A DNA stretch of 64,000 nucleotides, from positions 372,001 to 436,000 of the forward strand of contig FMBT01000289.1 of assembly GCA_900095095.1 (NCBI GenBank). Direction: 5' to 3'. The DNA comes from Fragilariopsis cylindrus CCMP1102 (taxonomy: Eukaryota; Bacillariophyta; Bacillariophyceae; Bacillariales; Bacillariaceae). A program made the translations under genes and the position numbers. Position 1 is the first letter of the stretch. Every line of letters starts with the position of its first letter. Shown in pieces: positions 1-10,197 of this stretch. The notes beneath the pieces are model-generated. The model searched no databases, was not told where the DNA came from, and saw only the letters and a program-made list of their open reading frames with translations.

Positions 1-146
1 GTTGTTGTAGACGCCATCGCCATCGTCGCGCCTTCCCCTACCTTTTCACGACCTTCGGCGACAACATCCGTACCGGCATCTTCCATGACATAATCATCAT
101 CATCATCGTCGTCCAACTTATTATTACTGTTATTAGGGTCCTGCAT
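1..146 (-). CDS. 5' end of an acidic protein, cut by the window edge
   Basis: An open frame on the minus strand starts with ATG at 146-144 and runs off the left edge of the window. The visible 48 residues begin MQDPNNSNNKL, then an Asp run (DDDDDDY) and a mixed segment with Gly, Ala and Thr. Acidic and Asn-rich N-termini of this kind are common in this window, for example in the vWA, ankyrin-like and HA-repeat proteins. No domain is visible, so no function is assigned. The start is the first ATG of the open frame, and the DNA upstream (147-300) is AT-rich and non-coding in style. Confidence 0.45.
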   Translation of the reverse strand, partial: MQDPNNSNNKLDDDDDDDYVMEDAGTDVVAEGREKVGEGATMAMASTT

Positions 147-948
147 GACCTATAATTTTATAACTAAAGAATACTATTAAAATTCTTCCTTTTTTTTAGG
201 ATGAAGATATAAAATTGAACAGAGCAGATCCTCTCTTTCTTCTGCTTTCGTTCCAACAAGAACAACAAAAACGATATTCAAAAACACCACGATAAATAAG
301 ACTGTTCACAACAAATGGGTGCCACGATCCAGGACCTGTGCTTTTTCAATCGAACTATACTGATGTTGATTCCGCTCCGTGTTTTTCTGCCCAAGTGTTA
401 CTACTAGCGAGAATAGAGCGGTTTTTGAAGTTGTCGGTTGTCATTGCAAAACAAGGACAACAAAAATCCGCATTTTTTTTTTCTGCCTGTCCGTGTTCGA
501 TCAATTCTGTCCTACGCACTTCTATCTCTACTAGCATCTCTACGTATCCTAGTCTACTGGTCGTGAGATGAAAAATACCTGTGGAAGGTATGTTCAATGG
601 GTATGTATTATATATAAGAACGGGAGACAGACAGAGGATTCGATTAATTCATTCATTTTTAGTCAAATCACAAGAACAAAAATCTACTACGTACAGTAAA
701 TGAAAGAAATCACTGCTCTCAGATCAATAATTGGTTGTCTATCATTAGGTAAGTCGTCCAAGTACTTGAAGCACTCCAAGTTCGGCAGGTTCCAGGTGAA
801 AACTGGGCGTGTGTTTCTTGAGATTGCTATGTGTATATACTAGTAGAGCTTGTTTTTCTAGTATTTGTGACTATCTAGAATTAAAATGAGGGCTGACGTG
901 GAAATCTAAGAACTACTAATAATAATTTGATTGATAAGCATCATTTAT
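147..948. other. Intergenic, no gene seen
   Basis: About 800 bp between the left partial gene and the vWA gene. Two short overlapping ORFs (338-571 plus, 355-597 minus) lie on opposite strands of the same DNA and show no domain or codon-use signal. A tight AT-rich stretch (606-620) could serve the left gene as promoter, but nothing specific is supported. Confidence 0.4.
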
Positions 949-3216
949 CTATCTGATACATTCTGCCGTAAGACGATCAACAACGGCATCAGAAATTCGT
1001 TGACTGATCGCATCTTCCAAAAGAGTACTAACTTTGTCACCATCCGCGATATCAATAAACACATTCAAAAGACTATCGATGTTCGCTGCGGAGTGTACCT
1101 TTCCTCTGTTCGATGCGCCCGCAATATCCTGTAACTGGTTTAAAGACGTATCGTCTCCAAATCCAATTACATGGAGCTCTATCTCATCCAAAGAAGAAAC
1201 CCGACTTTTCCATTCTCGATTGAGATCTGCAAAAATTCTCGCTGCATCTTGTGAATCACTAGCCGCGCCATCACTCATAAAGATAATCACAGGCACATGA
1301 GATGCCGGGGTATGGTTAACAACCTCACACGCCAATAAAGCCGCAGGTAAAAAGGAGGTAGAACCACCCTCGAAGTCCAAGTCTGTGGGCGCATCTATGA
1401 TAGATTGTAGTGTACATGTTATTCTTGCACCACAATCGAATTGAATAATCGATATCAAATCATGCTCAAACTGGTGTTGTCGACGATGCTGAATATAATC
1501 TTTGTATGCCACCACCACTCCAGGCCAACTTTCAACCATGGATCCGGATTCATCCAAAACAAATAGTATATGCTTATTATAGGATTTCTGAATCGCAGTG
1601 TCTTTTTCGTGATCATGACGAATGGGGATCAAAGGGATTGACAAAATTTCATTTTCTTCTTCATTCTTAGCATGCTCCACGTAAGCAGTAGCCAATTCAT
1701 CGCGAAGAAGATGCATATCAAAGGTATTGTCAACCGATACGATTTCTGTACGATGAATGATCTCTCTACCTCCCTCAACATCTTCTTCATCTGACCCAAA
1801 ATCATACTCTTCTTCGCTGTCTTCGAAATTGGAGACATTGGAATTATCGTCGTTAATGCTAGGATTGATTTCATCCAATCCTTCAACCTCTTTCAACTCG
1901 TCTACATCGAGATTACTTTCGACAACGCCTGTGTCTTCCTTCTTGATGTTACGAGAATCGAAGTAAGCATCGCTCTTCCTTTCTGAATCTACTACAGTAC
2001 CGCCATCAGTGAGCGATTGCTCGTTCCTGCCACTCAATACACAAGGATTATCAGTCACGGTATTGCACGAGCCATATGTTTTGTTCAAAACTTGCCATTC
2101 ATCTATCTTATCGTTCTTCTCGTTGGTATTGCCCGCCTCATTACTTCCGCGAAATATACTTTTCTTCGTCACTCCGTTATAGCCTCCTTCCTTTAAGGCC
2201 ACGTCGCCCGAAACGTTCTTGACGACACCCTCCAACTTTTTCAACTCGTCGCTATCCAAAGATAACTCGTCTAATGCGAACTCCACGTCAAAATCCTGAC
2301 CACTAATAATCGCATGCTTCGTAAAGTTACCCGCTTCCACATCCGCATTGATAGGTACATGCTTCAATTTACCATCGATGATCATATGCACGTCCGCCTG
2401 ATCGGCATTCACGCCGTGACTCTCAACAATATTTTCCGAATCCTTCACAAGACCAGCATTCTCGATGATAACTTCCGTTGCAATATCCTCCTCCATTGTA
2501 ACATCGAATTCATTCTTCTTTAGATTCGCAGGATCAATCATAGTGACACCATCCGCATCCTTCGCGAGCTTGGCATCTTCCGTTACCGTCACATTCTCCA
2601 AACAACGAGCAATCATTCCAACTGAATCCTTTTTGGGGATACCTTTCTTCATCTGCATACTGAGATCCTTGCTATTGACAATCGCATCATCACTCCCAGA
2701 TGCATCCTCCATATCCTTAGAACTGTCGCCACCCTCCATCGCAAATTCCAAATAACGAACAACACTATCATCCTTCGTGACACCATCATTAGTAATGTCA
2801 TCATTTGCGATGATGTACTCCTTCTTCTTATCGTCACTACCCAAATATTCTTCCTTCATGTCACCCTTCAAGTACTCACTACCAGTAATATCCTTCGCAT
2901 CCTTTCTACGGTAGTCACCTTCCGTCGCACTTTCCAAACTACGAGCGACATCCTCAATGCCATCTTTCAAGGCAATATCCTCCTTCTCCTCCACTACTTC
3001 CTCGCTACTGTCCAAAATTGAACCAAAATCTTGGATGTTGGAATTCAATTCACTGTCCACGGTAATGTCATCCATAATCACCACATCGTCTTCCGATTCT
3101 GCCTCCGCTTCCGACTCCTCTTCTCCCAAATCCAAGGTACCCAAAGATGGATCGTAAGGATCGTCGGGAGGTGTTTGGTGATCGTGATCACCACCATCTT
3201 GCTCTTTGTTCAGCAT
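949..3216 (-). CDS. Acidic repeat protein with C-terminal vWA domain
   Basis: Single-exon gene of 755 codons, ATG at 3216. Residues 549 to about 725 form a von Willebrand factor A domain. The MIDAS metal site is seen as DESGS (555-559), with a later Thr/Ser-rich GGSTSF stretch and FMSDGAAS as the further metal-coordinating loops. vWA domains usually bind protein partners through a divalent cation. Residues 1-540 are strongly acidic, predicted disordered, and contain at least three degenerate repeats around a [IV][AV]R.LE core (about residues 89, 152 and 202). Short DELK.[LV]EG motifs occur further on. There is no signal peptide or membrane segment, so a cytosolic or nuclear scaffold is likely. 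The partner is unknown. The vWA call is firm and the biological role is not. Confidence 0.85.
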   Translation of the reverse strand: MLNKEQDGGDHDHQTPPDDPYDPSLGTLDLGEEESEAEAESEDDVVIMDDITVDSELNSNIQDFGSILDSSEEVVEEKEDIALKDGIEDVARSLESATEGDYRRKDAKDITGSEYLKGDMKEEYLGSDDKKKEYIIANDDITNDGVTKDDSVVRYLEFAMEGGDSSKDMEDASGSDDAIVNSKDLSMQMKKGIPKKDSVGMIARCLENVTVTEDAKLAKDADGVTMIDPANLKKNEFDVTMEEDIATEVIIENAGLVKDSENIVESHGVNADQADVHMIIDGKLKHVPINADVEAGNFTKHAIISGQDFDVEFALDELSLDSDELKKLEGVVKNVSGDVALKEGGYNGVTKKSIFRGSNEAGNTNEKNDKIDEWQVLNKTYGSCNTVTDNPCVLSGRNEQSLTDGGTVVDSERKSDAYFDSRNIKKEDTGVVESNLDVDELKEVEGLDEINPSINDDNSNVSNFEDSEEEYDFGSDEEDVEGGREIIHRTEIVSVDNTFDMHLLRDELATAYVEHAKNEEENEILSIPLIPIRHDHEKDTAIQKSYNKHILFVLDESGSMVESWPGVVVAYKDYIQHRRQHQFEHDLISIIQFDCGARITCTLQSIIDAPTDLDFEGGSTSFLPAALLACEVVNHTPASHVPVIIFMSDGAASDSQDAARIFADLNREWKSRVSSLDEIELHVIGFGDDTSLNQLQDIAGASNRGKVHSAANIDSLLNVFIDIADGDKVSTLLEDAISQRISDAVVDRLTAECIR

Positions 3217-3840
3217 ACTACTAAATCTTATAACTAATAGAAATATAGTAATCTTTCACACACGAAACTATCGATCGATCGACTGATTGATACGGTTCGA
3301 AAATAAAAGACTGCGGAGTAAGGAATGATTACAAAGGCAGGTCCAAGCTCGACAGTAGAAATAAAATCGAGCAGATATCATATAAAAACCTGAAACGAGT
3401 CGATCTTTCTCTCTTGCTTCAATATGATTTCGGTCTACTACTAGTACCAGTACTACCGCGATGGCTGGCGTCACGATCATTTAAGGCAATAGTAAAAATA
3501 AATAGTATTTCCTTTTATCTTCTATATTTCACTCTTTTCGATGCTTTTGCCGTGGATCACTCCAGAATATGAATAGTTCTGCGGAGTACTCCACGGTACA
3601 AATATCGTCGACATCCATCAAGAAAAAGATATTCCATTTTCATTGGACAAAAGAAAATTTTATTTTTTATTTTTTGGAACTACCTCTCCTCGTCAATCAG
3701 AAGAATCCATATTTAAATTCTGTATTTAATGAGTTGGTCCACTGCTTGCCTGGCTAGCTACTCATGATACTTGTATACTAGCTATCGTGGGTAACTTGTA
3801 GATGTTGTTCCGTGAACTTATTGTTCGCTATATCCCTGCC
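3217..3840. other. Intergenic, no gene seen
   Basis: AT-rich spacer between the vWA gene and the 3' end of the LINE fragment. Short ORFs on both strands lack any recognisable domain. Near its right end a (CTGTT)n-like run at about 3841-3859 probably belongs to the LINE tail. Confidence 0.35.
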
Positions 3841-3932
3841 TGTTCTGTTCTGTTCTGGTCTCCATATAGTCGCAGTCTGCGGAACTGTCGGTGAGCACAT
3901 GACTGCACCTGCCGCAGAGCCTGAGTCCTATA

Positions 3933-5063
3933 CTAGACTCTGTCATCTTGGATCACTCGTGCTCCAGGGCACTCATCCTTCTGAAGTTCTATCCAATGGG
4001 ATAGATCTTGCTCCCACCAGAACTGAGTTCCGGAGGGAGTACCTGCACTTCTCGGAGTTGTCTTACACAACTCATAAATTGGTCTCTTTTCAACATAGGT
4101 GAGAGCATGCTTCCGTCGCCGTGCAATGTACACTTGAACAGGAAGCAGGCCGCAGATCTGCATGGCTTCATCGGCAGGACAGTACACATAGATACCATCC
4201 TGTCGTCGTCTTGGTCTCTTGCCAGCAAGAGTCCGAGCCGCGCGGTGATGAAAGCCCCGTACGGTGTTAAGCATACGTACAGACCACACCCAGGATTCCG
4301 ATCCATACAACAAGACAGATAATATCGCAGCCACATAGAATTTCCCACCAACCTCTGGAGAAGCTCCTTCTCTCGCAAGTAAACGGGAGATCCGAGCAAG
4401 GCGCTTTCGGGCCTTGGAGAGATTCAGAAAGAGCGCCGGAAAATCAGAATCCCGCGAAGAAATCTGACGCCCCAAGTACTTAAAGTTCTCTACCTTCTTC
4501 AGTTCGATGTCGTCAATAGTAAAAACCCGTGCCTGTGCTACCGAAGCAGCATGCTTGCGTTCCCGCTGTTGATTCTTCCGAATATTGGTCTTACACATTT
4601 TCGAGCCTTCATGGCCTCGACGTAGTGAGTGTAACGAAACTGATACCCCACATAGCTTGCAAAAGCTGGGGACGCTTCCGTCCTGCTCTATATGCAAGTT
4701 AAATGTGGGGTGTCGGTTAAAGAAATGACGTCTGAGGATAGACGCTGAGTTTGCCATATAATGACAATCATTCACCGGACAAGGTACCCTCTCTTGAGGA
4801 TTCCTTGCCGTTCGAACGAAGCTGAGCTTGTACACACGGGGCGCTAACGTTGCTGGCTCGACAATAATTGAGCCAGAACAGTCACTTCCGTGTTGAGTAC
4901 GTAAGTGGGATTTCAGGGAGCCTGCCGAAAGCCTCACATCACAAACGGGGCACACCACTCGGATGCACCTTCGTTTGTTGTAAGTCTCTCCGATGCCTTC
5001 ATGTCGGCGTTTATAGCCTTCAATCGAACACCGATCCCGAATTTCTCCAGGATGGCAGATCAT
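3933..5063 (-). pseudogene. LINE C-terminal region with zinc fingers
   Basis: Same frame as the RT segment, downstream of one in-frame stop. The 376-codon stretch has a CPVC...H....H finger, a CPVNDC...H....H finger and a third CKLCG finger-like unit. The segment FKYLGRQISSRDSD and a helical LSKARKRLARI region follow, then ILSVLLYGSESWVWS. The last motifs are typical of non-LTR retrotransposon proteins after the RT thumb. Fingers placed directly after the RT palm are unusual compared with the more common terminal CCHC arrangement. The fingers presumably bind target DNA or element RNA, which is an inference. Confidence 0.7.
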
Positions 5064-5144
5064 AACTTCGGTCTTGGTGGTATTCGGCTTCAGACCGGTG
5101 CAATTGCGAAAAATGTCACAGAGATGCTGGGTAGCATTCTGTAA

Positions 5145-5753
5145 TCATTCTGGGTCCCGTGACCCTAGTGCACCGTCATCAGCATAGAACAGTGACGTTC
5201 TATCACTAATAGCATCACCTTCCAGTCCTGAATTTGCCGACGTCATATCCTCCATAACGTCAGCAAACCATTTCCGAACCACTGCATCAACGAGTACATT
5301 GAATAGGACCGGAGATACAATACCTCCTTGGGTTACGCCACGCTCCGGTATAAATACTGATCCGTGGTAGTTCCCCGTCCTGGCTACGCAGCGTTGGTTA
5401 TCCCAGTAGAATTTGAGTAGTCCTAATATATTAGGGCCTACTCCATATCCTGCCAAGATTTCCAGCAGTTGCTCCCGATCGACAGTATCATAGGCTTTGC
5501 GTAGGTCAATGAAGACGTAATACAAAGTTTTCTGTACCATCACAGACAGTTGCTGCAGTAGCTTTGCTTCAATGCACGCAGTACCTGTCCCCCTGTTGGC
5601 AATAAAGCCGTGTAGAGAGTCATGGAATTGTATCTTACTTGCTATCCTGCGATTAATAATCGACTCAATAACTTTCCAGACAATTTCCAGGAGGCCAATC
5701 CCCCGGTAGTCACCACCGCCCTTTGGAATGAGTACCACTGTAGACCAGGACAA
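5145..5753 (-). pseudogene. LINE reverse transcriptase domain
   Basis: This is the RT core of the LINE fragment. Fingers and palm motifs are visible in order: IPKGGGDYRGIGLLE, HGFIANRGTGTACIEA, FIDLRKAYDTVDR, GVTQGGIVSPVLFN and FYADDGAL. The reading frame enters at a TTG with no ATG in frame, and a stop lies a few codons further upstream, so this is not an independent gene. In a live element it would copy RNA into DNA at a nicked target site. The metal-binding Asp pair of the YADD box is kept. An in-frame TGA ends the segment, where related proteins would be expected to read through into the finger domain. Confidence 0.8.
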
Positions 5754-6118
5754 CTCATTGTTGTCGTCGTTGTTTACTTCAAAGTAAATTTCACCTTACT
5801 TTTCCATTCACGAGTCAAGGTGCGCCAAGACTCGTTAAAAATATTCTCATGCTTACCCCGTGGACAATGTGCGCTGCCCGAAGCCAGTATGATTCAAAGA
5901 AAAGATACACAGTTAGAGGATGATAGTAACGATTGACTCAGCATTAAAATTTTGTTTGCTAGCGTCGAGGAACAATTCTTTGTCCATCATCCCTACGAAA
6001 TCCAACTGAAAGCATAGAGGTGAATGAACCATCGAATAGAGGTACCAACGACCTACGGATACTGTTGGCCTGATAGAAATGCTGAAAAATTCAACACGAC
6101 AACTAAGTTACTGTGTAT

Positions 6119-7810
6119 ATGATGAAATCCCAACGACGACGAGATGATAATGGAGTACTACGCCAACAACGACAACGACAAAAAAATAATCATGATCGGC
6201 GGAGGATGAATTCAATCACACCATCTACGACTAACGGTAATAATAGAGGAATTAGATTGAGTCGTTCATGTTGTTGTCATCGTGGGAAGTTGGGACTTGC
6301 TATGCATATCGTCGCAGCTTTCACAGCAGTTACTAGTACATGCAGTAGAAATGGTGTTGTCAAAGCACTTTCGACGACGACCAATAAAAGTACAAGTGCA
6401 ACACTATTAAGGGCTACATGCAGTAATGATTTACCTCTTACCGTTGCAGCAGTCACAAACGGACGACGACGACAACGACAACAGCATTTGTCCCGGTCAA
6501 GAACAACTCGTTTGAATCTATTTTTTAATCAAAGAGATGAAAATGGTAATATGATCAAATCATCTCAAAAATCTCGAGGACGAGGAAAACGAGGAAAAGC
6601 AGATCGACAGCCATTCATCACATCGGAAACATTAGAAGAATTGCGTTCTTCCCCAGGAATAACTTTTCCTAGGGAGGTACGACTATTCAATGATGATGAT
6701 GCTGCTGTAGAAGACTACGATGGCGACGATAGCGACGACTACAACGACAACGAGGACAATAGGAAATCATTATTGCTCCGATTCATGACAACTGATGATT
6801 TGAAATCATTGGTACCAATGTGTGTAGAAGAATTTGGGAATCATGGTAGTAATACTCAGCAACAACAAGTACAATTACAACAACAAACATCTAATATGCT
6901 TCGGATGATTCCATGGTATAATAATAATACTCCACAAAAAAGTATTCCTGATTTATGGGATGGATTTTGTTTTGAACAATTAATTTCATGGACATTACGA
7001 TTAAAATTAATGCAAGGAAATAATAATACTGATAATAATAATATTGATTTATCATCATCAGAAAATAATAATGCGTCAATAAAGAAGAAGATGATTATTA
7101 ATGATCCAGTTATGTTAGTCCTCTGTGAACGACGTCAACGTCGTCAACAAAAAAATCAACGGCATCCTCAACAGCACCCGGCGACGACGTCGACGACGGA
7201 CAACAACGACGACGATAGCAGTACACCGGCAACAACGATGATGATGACGACAACCACAAAAGAAGAGGCAGTAGCAGTAGGAAATAATGATAAACATGAG
7301 GAACGTATTGTTGGTATGGTCGAATTGAGTTTACAACCACCAAATGCGGATCGGAATCCACCAGCATTACCATTACCGAAATGGATTAAATCAGAATTAG
7401 CATCTTTAACTCAACTTGGTTCATTACAAGGATGGGTCACAAATTTATTAATTGATTCCTCCTGTAGAGGATTAGGATATAGTAAAGTATTAATGGCAGC
7501 CACAGAGGGTATAGCAAAGCAGTCATGGGATTGTAATTATCTGTTCCTGCATGCGGACGCGGATGTGACATCCGGAAAAATACCACAAAGTTTATATAAC
7601 AATTTAGGGTATGATTTAGTGAAGGGTAGTACACTAAATAGTGAGGGAAGTGGAAATGGAAATGAACAACAACAGCAACAGCAACAACAAAAATTGTCGT
7701 TAGAAGATGAATTTGCATGGGCTGCGGCTGCTGGACAAAATTTAGAACGATGTGCAGCAATACGGATGGTCGATGATGTTGCTTTATTATGTTTTTCTAA
7801 GAAATTGTAG
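6119..7810 (+). CDS. GNAT-like N-acetyltransferase, possibly plastid-targeted
   Basis: Single-exon gene. The frame is open from a GTG at 6113, but the first ATGs are at 6119 and 6122. The C-terminal half (from about residue 218) reads as a GNAT fold: LLLRFMTTDDLKSLVP at the start, then GWVTNLLIDSSCRGLGYSK near residues 438-456 with the acetyl-CoA loop R-G-L-G-Y, and LYNNLGYDLV near the end. Long Asn/Gln/Asp runs interrupt the fold. The first 150 residues are basic and Asn/Gln-rich. An internal Met (codon at 6302) starts a hydrophobic stretch MHIVAAFTAV followed by RLNLFF, which could be the true start of a secretory or plastid presequence. The substrate cannot be inferred. The family call is good and the localisation is tentative. 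Confidence 0.75.
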   Translation: MMKSQRRRDDNGVLRQQRQRQKNNHDRRRMNSITPSTTNGNNRGIRLSRSCCCHRGKLGLAMHIVAAFTAVTSTCSRNGVVKALSTTTNKSTSATLLRATCSNDLPLTVAAVTNGRRRQRQQHLSRSRTTRLNLFFNQRDENGNMIKSSQKSRGRGKRGKADRQPFITSETLEELRSSPGITFPREVRLFNDDDAAVEDYDGDDSDDYNDNEDNRKSLLLRFMTTDDLKSLVPMCVEEFGNHGSNTQQQQVQLQQQTSNMLRMIPWYNNNTPQKSIPDLWDGFCFEQLISWTLRLKLMQGNNNTDNNNIDLSSSENNNASIKKKMIINDPVMLVLCERRQRRQQKNQRHPQQHPATTSTTDNNDDDSSTPATTMMMTTTTKEEAVAVGNNDKHEERIVGMVELSLQPPNADRNPPALPLPKWIKSELASLTQLGSLQGWVTNLLIDSSCRGLGYSKVLMAATEGIAKQSWDCNYLFLHADADVTSGKIPQSLYNNLGYDLVKGSTLNSEGSGNGNEQQQQQQQQKLSLEDEFAWAAAAGQNLERCAAIRMVDDVALLCFSKKL

Positions 7811-7999
7811 TGTTCAGAGATTGAGAAATTGATTCATTCATTTAGATTGCAGTCCGCCGACGTGTACATTATTTATTTGAGTTAATACCTAAAACAATCA
7901 TACCAAAAAATTTATCATAGGAGAGGGTTTTTGTTTAAAAATAAACTTATGACTTTAAAAAAAAGGAAAGATCAATTAATTGTTCTCCATATTTCGTTT

Positions 8000-9451
8000 T
8001 CATTTCATCTTATACTTCTTTAATTTATATTGCCAATGATCTTGACATTGCTTCGGAGTTTTTCCTTCAATATGACTAGCAATTTCTACCCACTGTTTCG
8101 GCAATCCAGTATCATATTTTTGTACTCTTTGAAAGAATATAATATCTTCTGCATCCGTCCAACAATGGAATTTTTGGGGTATTGTGGGGTCCGGCCAACA
8201 ATGCTTTTTGGGTATTATTTTTCTGTGTATAACTTTTTTCGCCGTAACTTTTGTCGAATGATTCTTTTTCTTGAGTATATCATGAGGTGTTGGTTTTTTC
8301 AATAAAGAATTATCTGGTTGATAATGACAACTTTTGACTGAACTACATTCTTGTTCTTGTTCTTGTTCACCGTCGTCATTCGTTTCTTCCATAACGGAAT
8401 CAAGTGACGAATTTGTGGATGATGATACCATTGCTATATTTGAATCTTCTGCTGCTTCTGCTTCTGCTTCTGCTTCTGCTTCTGCTGCTGCTTCTTCTGC
8501 TTCTTCTGCTTCTGCTTCTGCTTCTACTTCTTTTTTAAGTCTACTATACCATCTCAGCTCCAGAGCTGTTTTTGATCGTCCAGGCATATTTTTAACAATT
8601 ATATCCCATTTCCCTTTTCTAACATTCCCATAAGTTCGGAATAATTTTTTCAATTTGTTATCTTCCAATTCGGACCATGTCGTACCAATATAATTCCAAC
8701 GCTTTTTAATAGCATCTTCTTCTCGACCGGGCATATATTTAGCAATTTCTGTCCACTCTGTCCCATAGTCATTTACTAATACGTTTAATGTATTATCTTC
8801 TGTGGTCGTCCAATAATAATTTTTTTGGTAGTAATTTTCTGCTATTGCTGCTACTTCTGCTGCTACTTCTGCATCTTTTGAACGTTTTTTGATATCCCAA
8901 GGCTTGTTGCTGGATGTAACTGTTATTCCTCGAATATCCTTTTTGATATAATACCATCGATATCGACATTGCCTCCAATTTCGTCCTTCTAATTGACGAG
9001 CAATATTGACAAAAACTTCTTTAGTTCTTTCGCCGTCACTTTTCTGTACTAATCTAATCAATTTCTGATCTTCCGATGTCTCCCATAGTTGCTTCTTGTT
9101 TATTGTTATTGTTGTTGCTACTGCTGCTGATGTTGCCAGTATTGCTGCTGCTGCTTCTGATCTTTCATCAAATTCCTCATGTACGATTTCATCATCCACA
9201 TCTTTTTCATTATTATTATTATTATATGTCATCTGTTGTGGTACTTTTTTTAATTTGCCGTCTTCGTCTTCCCACGTTTCCCATTGCTGCGTTTTTCTAT
9301 TATAGCACCCTTCTTGCTGTTCAAGTACCGGCTCCGTTATGCTCGTGCTCATGGTCGTGTTCATGCTCGTGTTCATGTTCATGCTTTTATTATGCTTATG
9401 CTTATGCATATGCTTTTCTTCCAAATCTACGCAAACTTTTGTAGTTACCAT
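8000..9451 (-). CDS. MYB/SANT transcription factor-like protein, four repeats
   Basis: Single-exon gene of 483 codons. Four MYB/SANT repeats are visible by their spaced Trp/aromatic residues: residues 121-170 (LWETSEDQKL...RWYYIKK), 212-255 (YWTTTEDNTL...RWNYI), 257-307 (TWSELEDNKL...RWYSRLKK) and 428-480 (CWTDAEDIIF...HWQYKLKKY). Repeats 2 and 3 are adjacent, as in R2R3 DNA-binding cores. Repeats 1 and 4 are set apart, the last beyond an alternating Glu/Ala tract (about 308-336). MYB repeats bind DNA and the protein is presumably nuclear. The N-terminus is His/Met/Asn-rich. It is divergent from plant R2R3 factors, and the target genes are unknown. Confidence 0.85.
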   Translation of the reverse strand: MVTTKVCVDLEEKHMHKHKHNKSMNMNTSMNTTMSTSITEPVLEQQEGCYNRKTQQWETWEDEDGKLKKVPQQMTYNNNNNEKDVDDEIVHEEFDERSEAAAAILATSAAVATTITINKKQLWETSEDQKLIRLVQKSDGERTKEVFVNIARQLEGRNWRQCRYRWYYIKKDIRGITVTSSNKPWDIKKRSKDAEVAAEVAAIAENYYQKNYYWTTTEDNTLNVLVNDYGTEWTEIAKYMPGREEDAIKKRWNYIGTTWSELEDNKLKKLFRTYGNVRKGKWDIIVKNMPGRSKTALELRWYSRLKKEVEAEAEAEEAEEAAAEAEAEAEAEAAEDSNIAMVSSSTNSSLDSVMEETNDDGEQEQEQECSSVKSCHYQPDNSLLKKPTPHDILKKKNHSTKVTAKKVIHRKIIPKKHCWPDPTIPQKFHCWTDAEDIIFFQRVQKYDTGLPKQWVEIASHIEGKTPKQCQDHWQYKLKKYKMK

Positions 9452-9980
9452 TATGAGAATTTAACTCTAAAATTGCAACGACGACGAGTTGGGTGTTCTA
9501 CTGTACAATGATGATGGCTGATGTGGTGTCAACACGATAACTGCATCAATCATCAACGACCTGCTCTGGTGTGTGTATCATAACAAGAAGCATGTCAATT
9601 ATCGTGCCGTTATGCATTGAAGAGAAAGAGGTCGTTGATTCCTTCATTTACGATTAATTGGGGGAAGTTTGTTACAGCCCCCTTAGATCACTATCAGCTA
9701 TACAAGTAGATCGGACGGTATTGTACCATAAGTAGAAATTGAAAGGCTTCTAATCACTTTTGAGTGAGTCCTGAGTGTAATGTTTTTAGAAATGAAATGA
9801 ACTGAACGACGATTGTTGTAGCGCGGGTGAATTATGCGTTGCACGGAGGAAGTACGGTACTGATATGATTTCATCCGGATCATTACAATGTATCATCAAC
9901 ACCATCACCATCATCTTTTGTCATCATCGATCAGTTTAATCGGTAGAGAGAAGGCAACTAAAAGAAGTAACGATCTTTCA
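9452..9980. other. Divergent promoter region of the MYB and HA-repeat genes
   Basis: About 530 bp between two divergently transcribed genes, so it should contain both promoters. It carries a segment with the core TGTGGTGTCAACACGATAA at 9519-9537, repeated near 18372-18390. The core GTGTCAACAC is an imperfect inverted repeat. No TATA box is asserted. Confidence 0.4.
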
Positions 9981-10143
9981 TGACAGACAAGACTACTGCG
10001 ACGATGAGGAGGACGATGACGATGACGACGACGAGGAGGAGGACGGAGACAACACAATCGTCTGTAAAATTACTCAAAGAAGACGACGATGATGGCAATA
10101 CCAATACCAACGACGTCAAATATGAAAACAATAACGATTATCC

Positions 10144-10197
<54 letters not shown>

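Larger units (their letters stand above)
3842..5860 (-). mobile_element. LINE (non-LTR retrotransposon) fragment, 5'-incomplete
   Basis: A minus-strand non-LTR retrotransposon remnant. The reverse transcriptase part (5145-5753) shows the palm block with DLRKAYDTVD, the GVTQGGIVSP block and the catalytic YADDG box. The same frame continues to 3933 through three Cys/His fingers (two clear C2H2 fingers and a CxxC...H-type one), then the LINE C-terminal signatures FKYLGRQIS and LLYGSESW. A single in-frame TGA at 5145-5147 splits the frame, and upstream coding similarity (near 5770-5830) is in another frame. The copy is therefore defective. No endonuclease domain is visible, so the copy looks 5'-truncated. 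A short (GAACA)n-like run near 3845-3862 is a candidate 3' tail. No target duplication was found, and the clade was not assigned. Confidence 0.8.

Noticed and set aside
6891-7760. Minus-strand ORFs rich in Tyr, Leu and Ser opposite the GNAT-like gene
   Set aside because: They are shadows of Asn/Gln/Asp codon runs on the coding strand and have no domains.
9076-9511. Plus-strand Leu/Val/Cys-rich ORFs opposite the MYB gene
   Set aside because: Antisense of low-complexity coding DNA; the hydrophobic look comes from complementing Asn/Glu/His codons.
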